Shown: positions 1-7,591 of the stretch, one piece after another | How positions within the stretch are numbered: the first letter of the stretch is position 1 | How the letters are laid out: each line of letters starts with the position of its first letter | Source: Streptomyces luteogriseus | GTDB taxonomy: Bacteria > Actinomycetota > Actinomycetes > Streptomycetales > Streptomycetaceae | Direction: 5' to 3' | DNA length: 64,000 nt | NCBI RefSeq assembly: GCF_014205055.1 | Contig: NZ_JACHMS010000001.1 | Span: forward strand, 8,460,501-8,524,500 | Notes under the pieces: generated by a model | Database searches by the model: none | What the model was told of the DNA's origin: nothing | The model's input: only the letters and a program-made list of their open reading frames with translations | Translations under genes and position numbers: made by a program

Positions 1-486
1 CTCTGCGGTCTCATCGGCCCTCACCTGCGGGCCAAGGCCGACGGAGCGGACCTCCGCTTCCTCGCCGCGGAATCCACGGCGGCGCCCCGCCTCACCCAGG
101 GCGTCTACGCGTACGGCCGCACCGACCTGGGCGGCTTCACGCCCGAGGTCCTGGGCTACACGATGGGCGAGAGCTTCATCCCCCCGCCCAACCACGTCGG
201 CGGACTGCGCAACCACCACAGCTCCGCCCTCGTCAGCCTGCTGCGGCACAAGGGCGTCCTGGACGCCGTCGCCCTCGACCAGCGGACGGCGCTCGAAGCC
301 GGCCGACTCCTGCTGCAGACCGAGGGCCTGCTGCTCGCCCCCGAGGCCGGTCACGCGGTCGCCGCGGCCCTGGACGTCGTGGCGAAGGCCGACGCGGACC
401 ACCTCGAACCCGTGATCGTGGTCCTGGCCAGCGGCTCCGGATTTCTCGATCTGCAGGGATACAACGAAGTCCTGCTCGACGCATAG
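1..486 (+). CDS. TrpB-like PLP-dependent enzyme, C-terminal part (5' truncated by window)
   Basis: The first 161 readable codons match the C-terminal half of tryptophan synthase beta chains, best the TrpB2 type: a PRLTQGVYAYGRTDLGG stretch, then PPPNHVGGLRNHH and EGLLLAPEAGHAV, each with a direct TrpB counterpart. The PLP lysine lies in the missing N-terminal half, so catalytic competence cannot be judged. TrpB enzymes perform beta-replacement on L-serine. Only 48 bp separate its stop from the first BtrH gene, on the same strand, so it probably belongs to the same operon. Serine is a known precursor of CC-1065-type pyrroloindoles, so a pathway TrpB adding a serine-derived carbon unit is an attractive inference. 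A housekeeping TrpB2 is the alternative. Confidence 0.82.
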   Translation, partial: LCGLIGPHLRAKADGADLRFLAAESTAAPRLTQGVYAYGRTDLGGFTPEVLGYTMGESFIPPPNHVGGLRNHHSSALVSLLRHKGVLDAVALDQRTALEAGRLLLQTEGLLLAPEAGHAVAAALDVVAKADADHLEPVIVVLASGSGFLDLQGYNEVLLDA

Positions 487-534
487 CCGCACCCTCGTTC
501 ACGGCAACTTCGCACCTTGCGATTGGAAAGCCAT

Positions 535-1572
535 ATGCGCTTGGCGACATTTCAACCCCAGCTCGGCGTTCATTGCGAGACGACCACGCTGCGCAACATG
601 CTCCACCATGCCGGCGCCGGCATATCCGAAGCCATGCTGTTCGGCCTCGGCCAGGGGATCGACTTCCAATACTGGGACGCTCCGGATCCCGGTCACGCCA
701 CGCCGATGCTCACCGGCCGGATCGAGCCCGCCCTGCTGTCCCGCAACGCCTGCGCGGCCCTGGGTGCGACCCTGCGTGAAGCACGGTCCCCCGACTCGGA
801 ATCGGCCTCCGCCGCAGCCACGGAGCTGCTGGCCGCGGGGCACGTCGTGGGAGTGTCCGTCGACATCTTCCACCTCGACTACTTCTCGTCCCGAAGCCAT
901 TTCGCGTCGCACTACGTCGCGGTGTACGGGCTCGACGATTCCCTCGCCCACGTCGTCGACACCGAGCAGCAGGGTGGCGCGCAGACCCTTCCGGCGGAGT
1001 CGCTGCGCCGTGCCCGTGCCTCGGACGAGGGCTTCATGCCGTCGCCCCATCTGCACCTGTACGTCGAGAAGCTGCCGGAACGTCTGACCACCGACACCGA
1101 TGCGGTTCTGCGCGAACAGATCTGGCACGCCGTCCGGCAGACCGCGCAGCGGATGACCGAGGACCGCGGACCCCGATTCGGCCTCCGTGCCATGCGGCGG
1201 GCCGCTTCCGAGATCGCCGGATGGGGCGACACCCTCGCCTCCCCGGACGAGACGGTGCCGGGAGTCGGTCGCTTCTGGCGCTTCGCCGGGACCGGAGGAG
1301 CGAACTTCCGCAAGCTCTACACCGAATTCCTGCGGGAGGCCCGGCAGCGGTACGACGACCCCGAACTCGATCCGTTCGTCGAGGACTTCGACGACGTGCG
1401 GCGGCAGTGGGACCAGGCCATCGACCTGCTGACGGCCTACCGGCGCGCAGACGACGGGCAAAGGCGACTGGAAGCCGTCGCCGCCCTGCTGGACGCGATC
1501 GCCGACGCCGAACAGGTTCTCTTCGAAAGGCTGCTCGTGTCAGCCGCCAAGCGGGCGGGTGAGCCGGCTTGA
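535..1572 (+). CDS. BtrH-type acyltransferase-like protein, paralogue 1 (BtrH_N + DUF4872)
   Basis: This 345-residue protein has the layout of BtrH, the butirosin enzyme that moves an aminoacyl group from a carrier protein to an amine: an N-terminal papain/C39-like domain and a C-terminal helical DUF4872 domain. Candidate catalytic residues are Cys14 (HCETTT), His126 (HFASHYVAV) and Asp142 (VVDT). I chose ATG 535 because an AAAG-type ribosome site lies just before it and because it gives the same distance to the HCE motif as in the two closest paralogues; an upstream in-frame TTG at 517 is less likely. The stop overlaps the TTG start of the next gene. In a cluster without carrier proteins the acyl donor is unknown. 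An amide-forming role is inferred from family only. Confidence 0.85.
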   Translation: MRLATFQPQLGVHCETTTLRNMLHHAGAGISEAMLFGLGQGIDFQYWDAPDPGHATPMLTGRIEPALLSRNACAALGATLREARSPDSESASAAATELLAAGHVVGVSVDIFHLDYFSSRSHFASHYVAVYGLDDSLAHVVDTEQQGGAQTLPAESLRRARASDEGFMPSPHLHLYVEKLPERLTTDTDAVLREQIWHAVRQTAQRMTEDRGPRFGLRAMRRAASEIAGWGDTLASPDETVPGVGRFWRFAGTGGANFRKLYTEFLREARQRYDDPELDPFVEDFDDVRRQWDQAIDLLTAYRRADDGQRRLEAVAALLDAIADAEQVLFERLLVSAAKRAGEPA

Positions 1573-3641
1573 CGATCACCCGGGCCAGGTCCGTCTGCCG
1601 TATGTGCCACGGCGGATGCGGCGCCATGGTCGAGCTCTCCGACGGCGTCCCCACCGACATCCACGGCGACCCGGACAATCCCACGAGCGAGGGCTACTTC
1701 TGCATCAAGGGCAAGGCGTCCCTCGACCTGCTGCGCAGCCCGGACCGGCTGACGACGCCGCTGATGCGTACCGGCCCGCGCGGCTCGGGGGAGTTCGAGC
1801 CGGTCAGCTGGGACGCCGCCCTCGACCGGATCGGCAGCGAGCTCGCCGCGACCATCGGCCGGCACGGGCCCGAGTCCGTCGCCCTCGCCCAGGGCACCGA
1901 CCGCAACTACCAGGAATGGGTGTTCCGGCTCGCCAACGCGATCGGGACACCGAACGTGGTAGGTCCGGCCCACGTGTGCTTCTACCCGCGGGTCATGGCC
2001 TCGATCATGACGTACGGCGCCTTCACCTTCTGCGACTACGACGGTGACCCCGAAGTCGTCCTGCTCTGGGGCAGCAACAAGCCGAGCACCCACTCGGACG
2101 GCGTGATCGGCATCAAACTGCTGCGAGCCGTCGAGCGGGGCAGCCGCGTCATCACCGTCGACCCGCGACGGACGCAGACCGCGGCCCGCTCCAGCCTGCA
2201 CCTGGCGATTCAGCCGGGCACCGACTGCGCACTGGCACTCGGCATGATCAAGATCGTTGTCGACGAGGGCTGGTACGACCACGACTTCGTCGCCGCGCAC
2301 ACCTCCGGGTTCGACGAACTCGTCGCGCACGTCAAGGCGTACGACATCGAGCGGGTCGCGCGGATCACCGGACTCGCACCCGGGCTCATCCACGAAGCCA
2401 CCCGCTCCTACGCCCTCGCCGCACGGGCGTGCATCGAGGCCGGAACCGGTCTGTCGCAGAACGAGAACTCCTTCGACACCCACCGCGCCATCGCCCTCCT
2501 CGCCGCGATCTGCGGAAACATCGACGCCCCCGGCGGCGACGTGATCTGGGAGCCGATGCCGATCGAGGGCCGGCGTGCCTTCCCGCGCTCGGACCTGCTC
2601 CCGGAGGAGCAGGCGAAGAAGCGGATCGGCGGCGACAAGCACAAGATCCTCTCGATGTCCGGCTGGGTCGCGCCGGGAGACCTGCACGAGGCCATCGTGA
2701 CCGGCTCGCCGTACCCGATCACCTCGATGCTGGTTTTCGGCAGCAACATGCTGGCCTCGCACGAGAACACCGAGCTGGTCCGTCAGGCGATGAGCAAGCT
2801 GGACCTGGTCGTCGTGTGCGACCTGTTCATGACGCCGACCGCCCGGTACGCGGACGTGGTCCTGCCGACATCGAGCTGGCTAGAACGGGACCAGATCGTC
2901 GAGTTCAACTCCTACATCGCGGCCCGGCGGAAGATCGCCACGGTCCAGGGCTGCCGCTCGGACGAGGAGATCATCCTCCAGCTCGCCGAACGGCTCGGCC
3001 TGAGCGAGCACTTCTTCCCCTCGCTGGAAGCCGCTCTCGACGCGAAGCTGGCCGGCATCGAGCTCACCTGGGAACAGTTCACGAAGATCGGCTACATCCG
3101 CAACGAGAAGCGGTACCACAAGTACCGCGAGGGCGGATTCCGTACCCGGTCCGGGCGCGTGAACCTCATGAACAACGGGCTGCGGTCCATGGGCTATGAG
3201 CCGTTCCCGGTCTTCCGGCGCCCGCCGGAGACGGACCCGGCCCTGCCGTACCTGATGACCAGCGCCCATCCGCGCCAGTTCTACAACACCGAGTTCCACC
3301 AACTCCCGACCACCTCGCGCGGCCAGACCACGGCGCGGGTGACCGTCCATCCGGACACCGCGGACCGGGAAGGTCTGACCGACGGTGAAGAGGTCGACCT
3401 CTTCACGCGGGCCGGTGCGCGCGGGGTGCGCATGACGGTCAAGATCTCCGACTCCGTCGCACCGAACGTCGTGATGGCGGACGCCGGCTGGTGGTATCCG
3501 GGCGCGTCCTCGGTCGACGACTCGCTCAGATCCTCGGTCAATCTCCTGACGGACAACGACCGTTCCGACGTGCACATGGGGAGCGCGACGATGAGAGGTG
3601 TAGCAGTGGGAATACGGCGGCTGGGGCCGGGCCGTGGCTAG
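1569..3641 (+). CDS. Molybdopterin-dependent oxidoreductase, DMSO reductase family
   Basis: The 690-residue protein begins with a [4Fe-4S] motif (C10-x2-C13-x3-C17-x27-C45, followed by IKGK). The large MoCo-binding domains come next (WGSNKPSTHSD; VITVDPRRT; PGTDCALALGM), and the C-terminal dinucleotide-binding domain starts near residue 555 (YLMTSAHPRQFYNTEFHQ). Cys137 (AHVCFYP) sits where the family places its Mo or W ligand. The start is TTG at 1569, overlapping the stop of the previous gene as TTGA; a later start would lose the Fe-S motif. The family includes formate dehydrogenases, thiosulfate reductases, acetylene hydratase and transhydroxylases, and I cannot pick the reaction. No twin-arginine signal or membrane subunit is visible, so it is probably a soluble cytoplasmic enzyme. 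The ferredoxin at 7336 could be its electron partner. Confidence 0.9.
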   Translation: MTITRARSVCRMCHGGCGAMVELSDGVPTDIHGDPDNPTSEGYFCIKGKASLDLLRSPDRLTTPLMRTGPRGSGEFEPVSWDAALDRIGSELAATIGRHGPESVALAQGTDRNYQEWVFRLANAIGTPNVVGPAHVCFYPRVMASIMTYGAFTFCDYDGDPEVVLLWGSNKPSTHSDGVIGIKLLRAVERGSRVITVDPRRTQTAARSSLHLAIQPGTDCALALGMIKIVVDEGWYDHDFVAAHTSGFDELVAHVKAYDIERVARITGLAPGLIHEATRSYALAARACIEAGTGLSQNENSFDTHRAIALLAAICGNIDAPGGDVIWEPMPIEGRRAFPRSDLLPEEQAKKRIGGDKHKILSMSGWVAPGDLHEAIVTGSPYPITSMLVFGSNMLASHENTELVRQAMSKLDLVVVCDLFMTPTARYADVVLPTSSWLERDQIVEFNSYIAARRKIATVQGCRSDEEIILQLAERLGLSEHFFPSLEAALDAKLAGIELTWEQFTKIGYIRNEKRYHKYREGGFRTRSGRVNLMNNGLRSMGYEPFPVFRRPPETDPALPYLMTSAHPRQFYNTEFHQLPTTSRGQTTARVTVHPDTADREGLTDGEEVDLFTRAGARGVRMTVKISDSVAPNVVMADAGWWYPGASSVDDSLRSSVNLLTDNDRSDVHMGSATMRGVAVGIRRLGPGRG

Positions 3642-4323
3642 CGCGCGGGGCACCGTCGCCGCCCGGGTGCCGGAGACCGACGAGGGCCTGCAGGGCGACG
3701 AGCTGGCCCTCAAATACGACGAGATGCAGCGCCACATCCGGGACAACGGCTGGCTCCAGGAGAAGATCGACGACATCCTGGCGGCGGAGATCTCCTCCGG
3801 CGAGGTCCTGGAGCTGGGATGCGGCCCGGGCTACCTGGGCCTGGAATGGATCATCCAGGCCCAGGACTCCGCCCGGCTCGTCGGCCTCGACATCTCACCG
3901 GCGATGCTCCGACGGGCGACCCTCAACGCGAACGCGTACGGCGTCGCCGATCGCTGCGCCTACGAGTGCGGCACCGTCCTGGCCCTGCCGTTCGACGACC
4001 ACCGCTTCGATCACGTCATCAGCGCGTCCTCCCTGCACGAATGGGCGGATCCGGTGACCGCCCTGTCGGAGATGCACCGCGTGCTCAGGCCGGGCGGCCG
4101 GTACTGCGTCTCCGACCTGCGCAGGGATGTGGACCGCACGACGTTCCAGTTCATGAAGGCGAACATCGCGGCCGACATGCGCCCGGGCTTCCGCACCTCG
4201 ATCCGGTCCTCGTACGTCAAGAGCGAGATCGACGAGCTGCTGCGCGGCACCGCGCTCGACACGGCCGTCGTGACGGAAGTGCAGATGGGGATCGTCATCA
4301 CGGGCAGGAAGGAAGCGCCATGA
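3634..4323 (+). CDS. SAM-dependent class I methyltransferase, paralogue 1
   Basis: The 229-residue protein has a standard motif I (VLELGCGPGYLGL), the acidic ribose-binding end of strand 2 (LVGLDIS), a post-II region (VISASSLHEWADP) and motif III around RVLRPGGRYCVSDLRR, as in ubiE/COQ5-like methyltransferases. GTG 3634 overlaps the stop of the molybdopterin gene and its own stop overlaps the VOC gene, so it is translationally coupled on both sides. It resembles the second methyltransferase at 21566 in length, in the sequence around the Leu-His motif and in the C-terminal strand. One of the two may act with the HemN-like enzyme in cyclopropane closure; the other may methylate a ring oxygen, nitrogen or carbon. 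The exact substrate cannot be read from sequence. Confidence 0.85.
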   Translation: MASARGTVAARVPETDEGLQGDELALKYDEMQRHIRDNGWLQEKIDDILAAEISSGEVLELGCGPGYLGLEWIIQAQDSARLVGLDISPAMLRRATLNANAYGVADRCAYECGTVLALPFDDHRFDHVISASSLHEWADPVTALSEMHRVLRPGGRYCVSDLRRDVDRTTFQFMKANIAADMRPGFRTSIRSSYVKSEIDELLRGTALDTAVVTEVQMGIVITGRKEAP

Positions 4324-4997
4324 ACGCACTCGCGGGAAGTTCGCCGGCCATCACCGCCACGCGCGACGGGCGCTTCCCCGACCGCGCCGGCTTCGGCCGG
4401 GCCTGGGAGGAGATCCTCCGGACGTCGAGCACCTGGCGGGACCTCGACTGCGGGCAGTACCTGTCGGCCTGGTGCGGATACGCGCCGGACCACGTCGTGG
4501 AGAAGTTCGCCGGGGTCAACCACGTCGGCATCTACATGGGCGACTACGACAACGACGACGAGGTGTTCGGCTGGAACGCCCACCTGAACGACCTGAGGGC
4601 GTCCGGGCAGATCACCACCGTCGAGATGGGGCCGTCGTACATCTCACCCCGGCAGTACGGCACGCCCGGATGGTGGAACTCGATCGCCCTCTCCGACGGA
4701 CGGGTCATCGAGATGTTCGCCTGCCGCCGGTTCGGCCCCTGGGCGGACCGCCCCGCCGGCGAGCGGGGACGGCTGATGTCGCACGTCGCCATCGACGTGC
4801 ACACCGACGCCGACGTCCGCTACCTCCTGGACGTCCTCGACCGGGACGTCGACCACCTCGAGAACATCGCGTTCACCGAGGCGGACGAACTCGGCCACAC
4901 CTACGGGCACCTGCGCAACAACGACAGCGGCTCCGTGCTCGAGATCGTCTACGAGGCGCCGCGCGGCGGAACGGGGCACGGCGATGGCGGTCATTGA
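4320..4997 (+). CDS. VOC (glyoxalase/dioxygenase fold) family protein
   Basis: The 225-residue protein contains two beta-alpha-beta-beta-beta modules typical of the vicinal oxygen chelate fold. The four expected metal ligands can be placed at His68 (VNHVGIYMGD), Glu131 (RVIEMFA), His155 (SHVAID) and Glu208 (VLEIVYE). Members bind Fe, Mn, Zn or Ni and catalyse ring cleavage, isomerisation or epimerisation, or sequester drugs. The conserved GHTYGHLRN stretch looks like a substrate-binding loop, but I do not recognise the subfamily. ATG 4320 overlaps the previous stop (ATGA) and the tail overlaps the next gene by 14 bp, so it is in the operon. Aromatic ring chemistry is likely; VOC-type drug binding for self-protection is the alternative. 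Confidence 0.7.
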   Translation: MNALAGSSPAITATRDGRFPDRAGFGRAWEEILRTSSTWRDLDCGQYLSAWCGYAPDHVVEKFAGVNHVGIYMGDYDNDDEVFGWNAHLNDLRASGQITTVEMGPSYISPRQYGTPGWWNSIALSDGRVIEMFACRRFGPWADRPAGERGRLMSHVAIDVHTDADVRYLLDVLDRDVDHLENIAFTEADELGHTYGHLRNNDSGSVLEIVYEAPRGGTGHGDGGH

Positions 4998-5970
4998 GAT
5001 CTCGCCGTACTCCGGTGAACACTGCGAATCCACCGCTCTGCTCAACATGCTGCGCAACCACGACATCGAGCTGAGCGAGCCACTGATCTTCGGGCTGGGA
5101 CAGGGCCTGTCGTTCCTGTACTGGCACTCGAAGCAGATGCCCAGCCCGTTCCTCGCCGGCCGGGTCAAACCCGACCACCTCATGCGCAACGTGGCGGACG
5201 CGCTCTCCCTGGAGCTGCGGGCGCAGGAGACGTCCTCACCCGCGAAGGCCGAGGCCACACTGATCGAGGCTCTCGACGAGGGCGACGTGGTGGGCCTCAA
5301 GCTCGACCGCTACCACCTCGACTACGCGCGGGAGAACCACCACTTCGCCGCACACTACGTCGCCTGCATCGGCTACGAGGACGACAGGTTCGTCGTCGTC
5401 GAGACCCGGTCGCTCGGCGTGCGGTCGACATCGCGGGAGAGCATGGCCCGGGCCCGGTCCGCCAAGGGGCCGATGTCCTCGCGCCACCTGTCCGTCCGGG
5501 TGGACCCGCGCGGCTACGACGAGTCGATCCTCGCGAAGGCCTGCCGGACCTCGATCCTGGCCGCCGCACAGGACTTCCTGAGCCCGCCGATCACCAACAT
5601 GGGATTCAAGGGGATCGCGAAGGCCGGCTCCCTGATGCGCGGGTGGCACGACAAGCTCGACCGGCCCGTGGAGGCGATGAGCGCCGTCGGCACCAGCATG
5701 GAGGAAGGCGGCACGGGCGGCGGACTCTTCCGGACGCTGTGGGCGCAGTTCCTCGAAGAGGCACACGAGCTGACCGGCGTCGAGGCCTACGACGAACTCG
5801 CCGTCGAGTACCGCCGCATCGCCAAGCGCTGGACGGACGTGGCGAACCTGCTGCGCGACGCCGACGACTCCAGTGCCCGGCGCTCACTCGACGAGGCCGC
5901 GGCGATCGTCGCCGGCCTGGCGGCCGAGGAACGAACGGCGATGGCACGGCTGGAGGAGGCGTCCCGATGA
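4984..5970 (+). CDS. BtrH-type acyltransferase-like protein, paralogue 2
   Basis: This 328-residue protein has the same two-domain plan as the gene at 535. Candidate catalytic residues are Cys14 (HCESTA), His124 (FAAHYVACIGY) and Glu140 (VVVET) in the position occupied by Asp in paralogue 1. It is very close to paralogue 4 at 28707: both are 328 residues and the LKLDRY, LDY, FAAHYVAC, RARSAKGPMSSR/TARNARGPMSSR and EEGGTGGGLFRT/EDAGTGGGLFRT blocks align without gaps. They are therefore recent duplicates that may serve two equivalent acyl-transfer steps. Translation is coupled to the VOC gene (14-bp overlap) and to the PaaK-like gene (ATGA), which fits a donor-activating ligase feeding this transferase. 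Confidence 0.85.
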   Translation: MAVIEISPYSGEHCESTALLNMLRNHDIELSEPLIFGLGQGLSFLYWHSKQMPSPFLAGRVKPDHLMRNVADALSLELRAQETSSPAKAEATLIEALDEGDVVGLKLDRYHLDYARENHHFAAHYVACIGYEDDRFVVVETRSLGVRSTSRESMARARSAKGPMSSRHLSVRVDPRGYDESILAKACRTSILAAAQDFLSPPITNMGFKGIAKAGSLMRGWHDKLDRPVEAMSAVGTSMEEGGTGGGLFRTLWAQFLEEAHELTGVEAYDELAVEYRRIAKRWTDVANLLRDADDSSARRSLDEAAAIVAGLAAEERTAMARLEEASR

Positions 5971-7346
5971 CCACGCTCTCCAGGCCGGCCGGCCACGACC
6001 CGCGCGGCGCACTGCGCGACACCCTCGTCTCCCGCGTCGACATCGCCCGGAAGGTCGCCGCGGTCACGTCACTGGACCGGCAGGCCCTCGACGCCTGGAT
6101 CGCGCAGGCGCTCTCCGCGACCGTGGAACACGCCTGCCGCAACTCACCGTTCTACGCCGCCTTCGTCCCGGCCCAGGCCGCCCGAGAGGCCGCGCAGGGC
6201 CGCCCGCACGCCTTCGAGGCCCTGCCCTTCACGACGCGTGACCATCTCTCAGCCGCCTACCCGCTCGGCATGCTCGCCGTGCCGCGGCGGGAGGTGATCC
6301 GGTTCGACGAGAGTTCCGGCACCGGCAACGGGCGCCCGATCGCGGCGTTCTTCACGATGGCGGACTGGCTGGAGAACAACCTCACCGTCGCCGGTCTGCT
6401 GTCCGCCGTGCTGGACGAGCGGGACGTCGCGGCCATCGCCGTCCCGTACGAGCTGGCCGGGGTGGGCCAGGACCTCGACCGTGCGATCGAGCTCCTCGGC
6501 TGCACCATCGTGCCGCTCGGCGCGGCCTCCCCGTCCTGCACCCCGGACCGGATGGTCGACGCCCTGCTGCGATCCGGCGCGACCACCCTGGTGTGCTCCG
6601 GCACACGTGCCCTGTTCCTCGGCGAGATGGCCCGCCGCCGCGGCATCGACCCACGACGCGACCTCGCCGTTACGAAGATCCTCATGGCGGGGGAGGGAGC
6701 GTCGCCCGCCAAGAAGCGGCGCCTGGCCGACCAGTGGGACGCCGTCGCGTACTCGATGTTCGGCATGACCGAGACCAACACGCTGGCCATGTTCTGCCGC
6801 GAGCGTGAGCTGCACCTGGTCGAGACACGGACCTTCTTCGAGGTGGTCGACCCGGAATCCGGCGCGCGGCTGACGGACGGCTCCGTCGGTGAACTGGCCG
6901 TGACCACGCTGGCGAGCCGGGCCATGCCGCTGCTGCGGTACCGCACCGGCGACGTGTGCCGGATCGAGGCGGCGCCGTGCGCCTGCGGTTCACCGTTGCG
7001 CCGGCTGCAACACCGTGGCCGCATCGGCGACCGCATTCCGCTCGGTGACCGCCGAACCTCCCAGCTGGAGATCGAGGACATCGTCCTCGGCGCCATGACC
7101 ACCGAGCCGTACTACTTCGCCTTCGACATCGACGGCGATGCCCTGGAGATCGCCCTGCCACCGTCCGGCGCCGACGACGCCACCCGGAAATCGATCGAGG
7201 CCGCGGTCCGTGACCGCCTCGGAGCGGCCACCCGGTTCCGCGCGCTGGACACCCACCGGTTCGAGACGGCGCTGCGAACCTCGGCCAAACCGACGATGCG
7301 CAACTTCAGTGCCTACGGGGGAGGAGGAGCTGCCGGTGAGGGTTGA
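5967..7346 (+). CDS. Phenylacetate-CoA ligase-like adenylate-forming enzyme (intact motifs)
   Basis: The 459-residue protein follows the PaaK pattern. An N-terminal helical part (residues 1 to 110) is followed by a P-loop-like A3 motif (SSGTGNGRP), A5 (SMFGMTETN), A8 (YRTGD) near residue 330, a Cys cluster (CRIEAAPCACGS) and a small C-terminal domain. PaaK relatives without carrier proteins activate aryl and arylacetic acids as AMP esters or CoA thioesters. ATG 5967 overlaps the previous stop, and the end overlaps the ferredoxin start by 11 bp. It is the only ligase in the window with complete ATP motifs, so it is the best candidate for activating the aromatic carboxylic acid subunits that BtrH-type proteins could then join. 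CoA versus AMP chemistry cannot be decided. Confidence 0.85.
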   Translation: MTTLSRPAGHDPRGALRDTLVSRVDIARKVAAVTSLDRQALDAWIAQALSATVEHACRNSPFYAAFVPAQAAREAAQGRPHAFEALPFTTRDHLSAAYPLGMLAVPRREVIRFDESSGTGNGRPIAAFFTMADWLENNLTVAGLLSAVLDERDVAAIAVPYELAGVGQDLDRAIELLGCTIVPLGAASPSCTPDRMVDALLRSGATTLVCSGTRALFLGEMARRRGIDPRRDLAVTKILMAGEGASPAKKRRLADQWDAVAYSMFGMTETNTLAMFCRERELHLVETRTFFEVVDPESGARLTDGSVGELAVTTLASRAMPLLRYRTGDVCRIEAAPCACGSPLRRLQHRGRIGDRIPLGDRRTSQLEIEDIVLGAMTTEPYYFAFDIDGDALEIALPPSGADDATRKSIEAAVRDRLGAATRFRALDTHRFETALRTSAKPTMRNFSAYGGGGAAGEG

Positions 7347-7584
7347 ACTGCCGCTTCCCGCGCGCATTCCGATCGACGGGCGCTTCGAGATCGATGACAC
7401 CTGCATCGACTGCAAGCTCTGCAACGACCTGGCGCCCGACAACTTCGACGCGGACCTCGACAACGACGTCCACTACGTGTGCAAACAGCCCGAGACACCC
7501 GACGAGCTCGAGCGGGTCCTCGACGCATTCGAATCCTGCCCCACCGAATCGATCCGGTACTCAGCGGCACCCAGCGGGGAGTGA
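7336..7584 (+). CDS. Single-cluster [4Fe-4S] ferredoxin
   Basis: This 82-residue protein has Cys23-x2-Cys26-x2-Cys29 (DTCIDCKLC) and Cys68 (ESCPTESI), the spacing of small monocluster [4Fe-4S] ferredoxins. It has an acidic surface stretch (DNFDADLDND). GTG 7336 is preceded by GGAGGAG and overlaps the PaaK-like gene, supporting that start. It most likely supplies electrons to an oxidoreductase of the cluster: the molybdopterin enzyme, the TDO-like haem protein or the two radical SAM enzymes, which need reduction of their clusters. Cys49 is an extra cysteine outside the motif. Confidence 0.9.
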   Translation: MRVELPLPARIPIDGRFEIDDTCIDCKLCNDLAPDNFDADLDNDVHYVCKQPETPDELERVLDAFESCPTESIRYSAAPSGE

Positions 7585-7591
7585 TGGCGCA

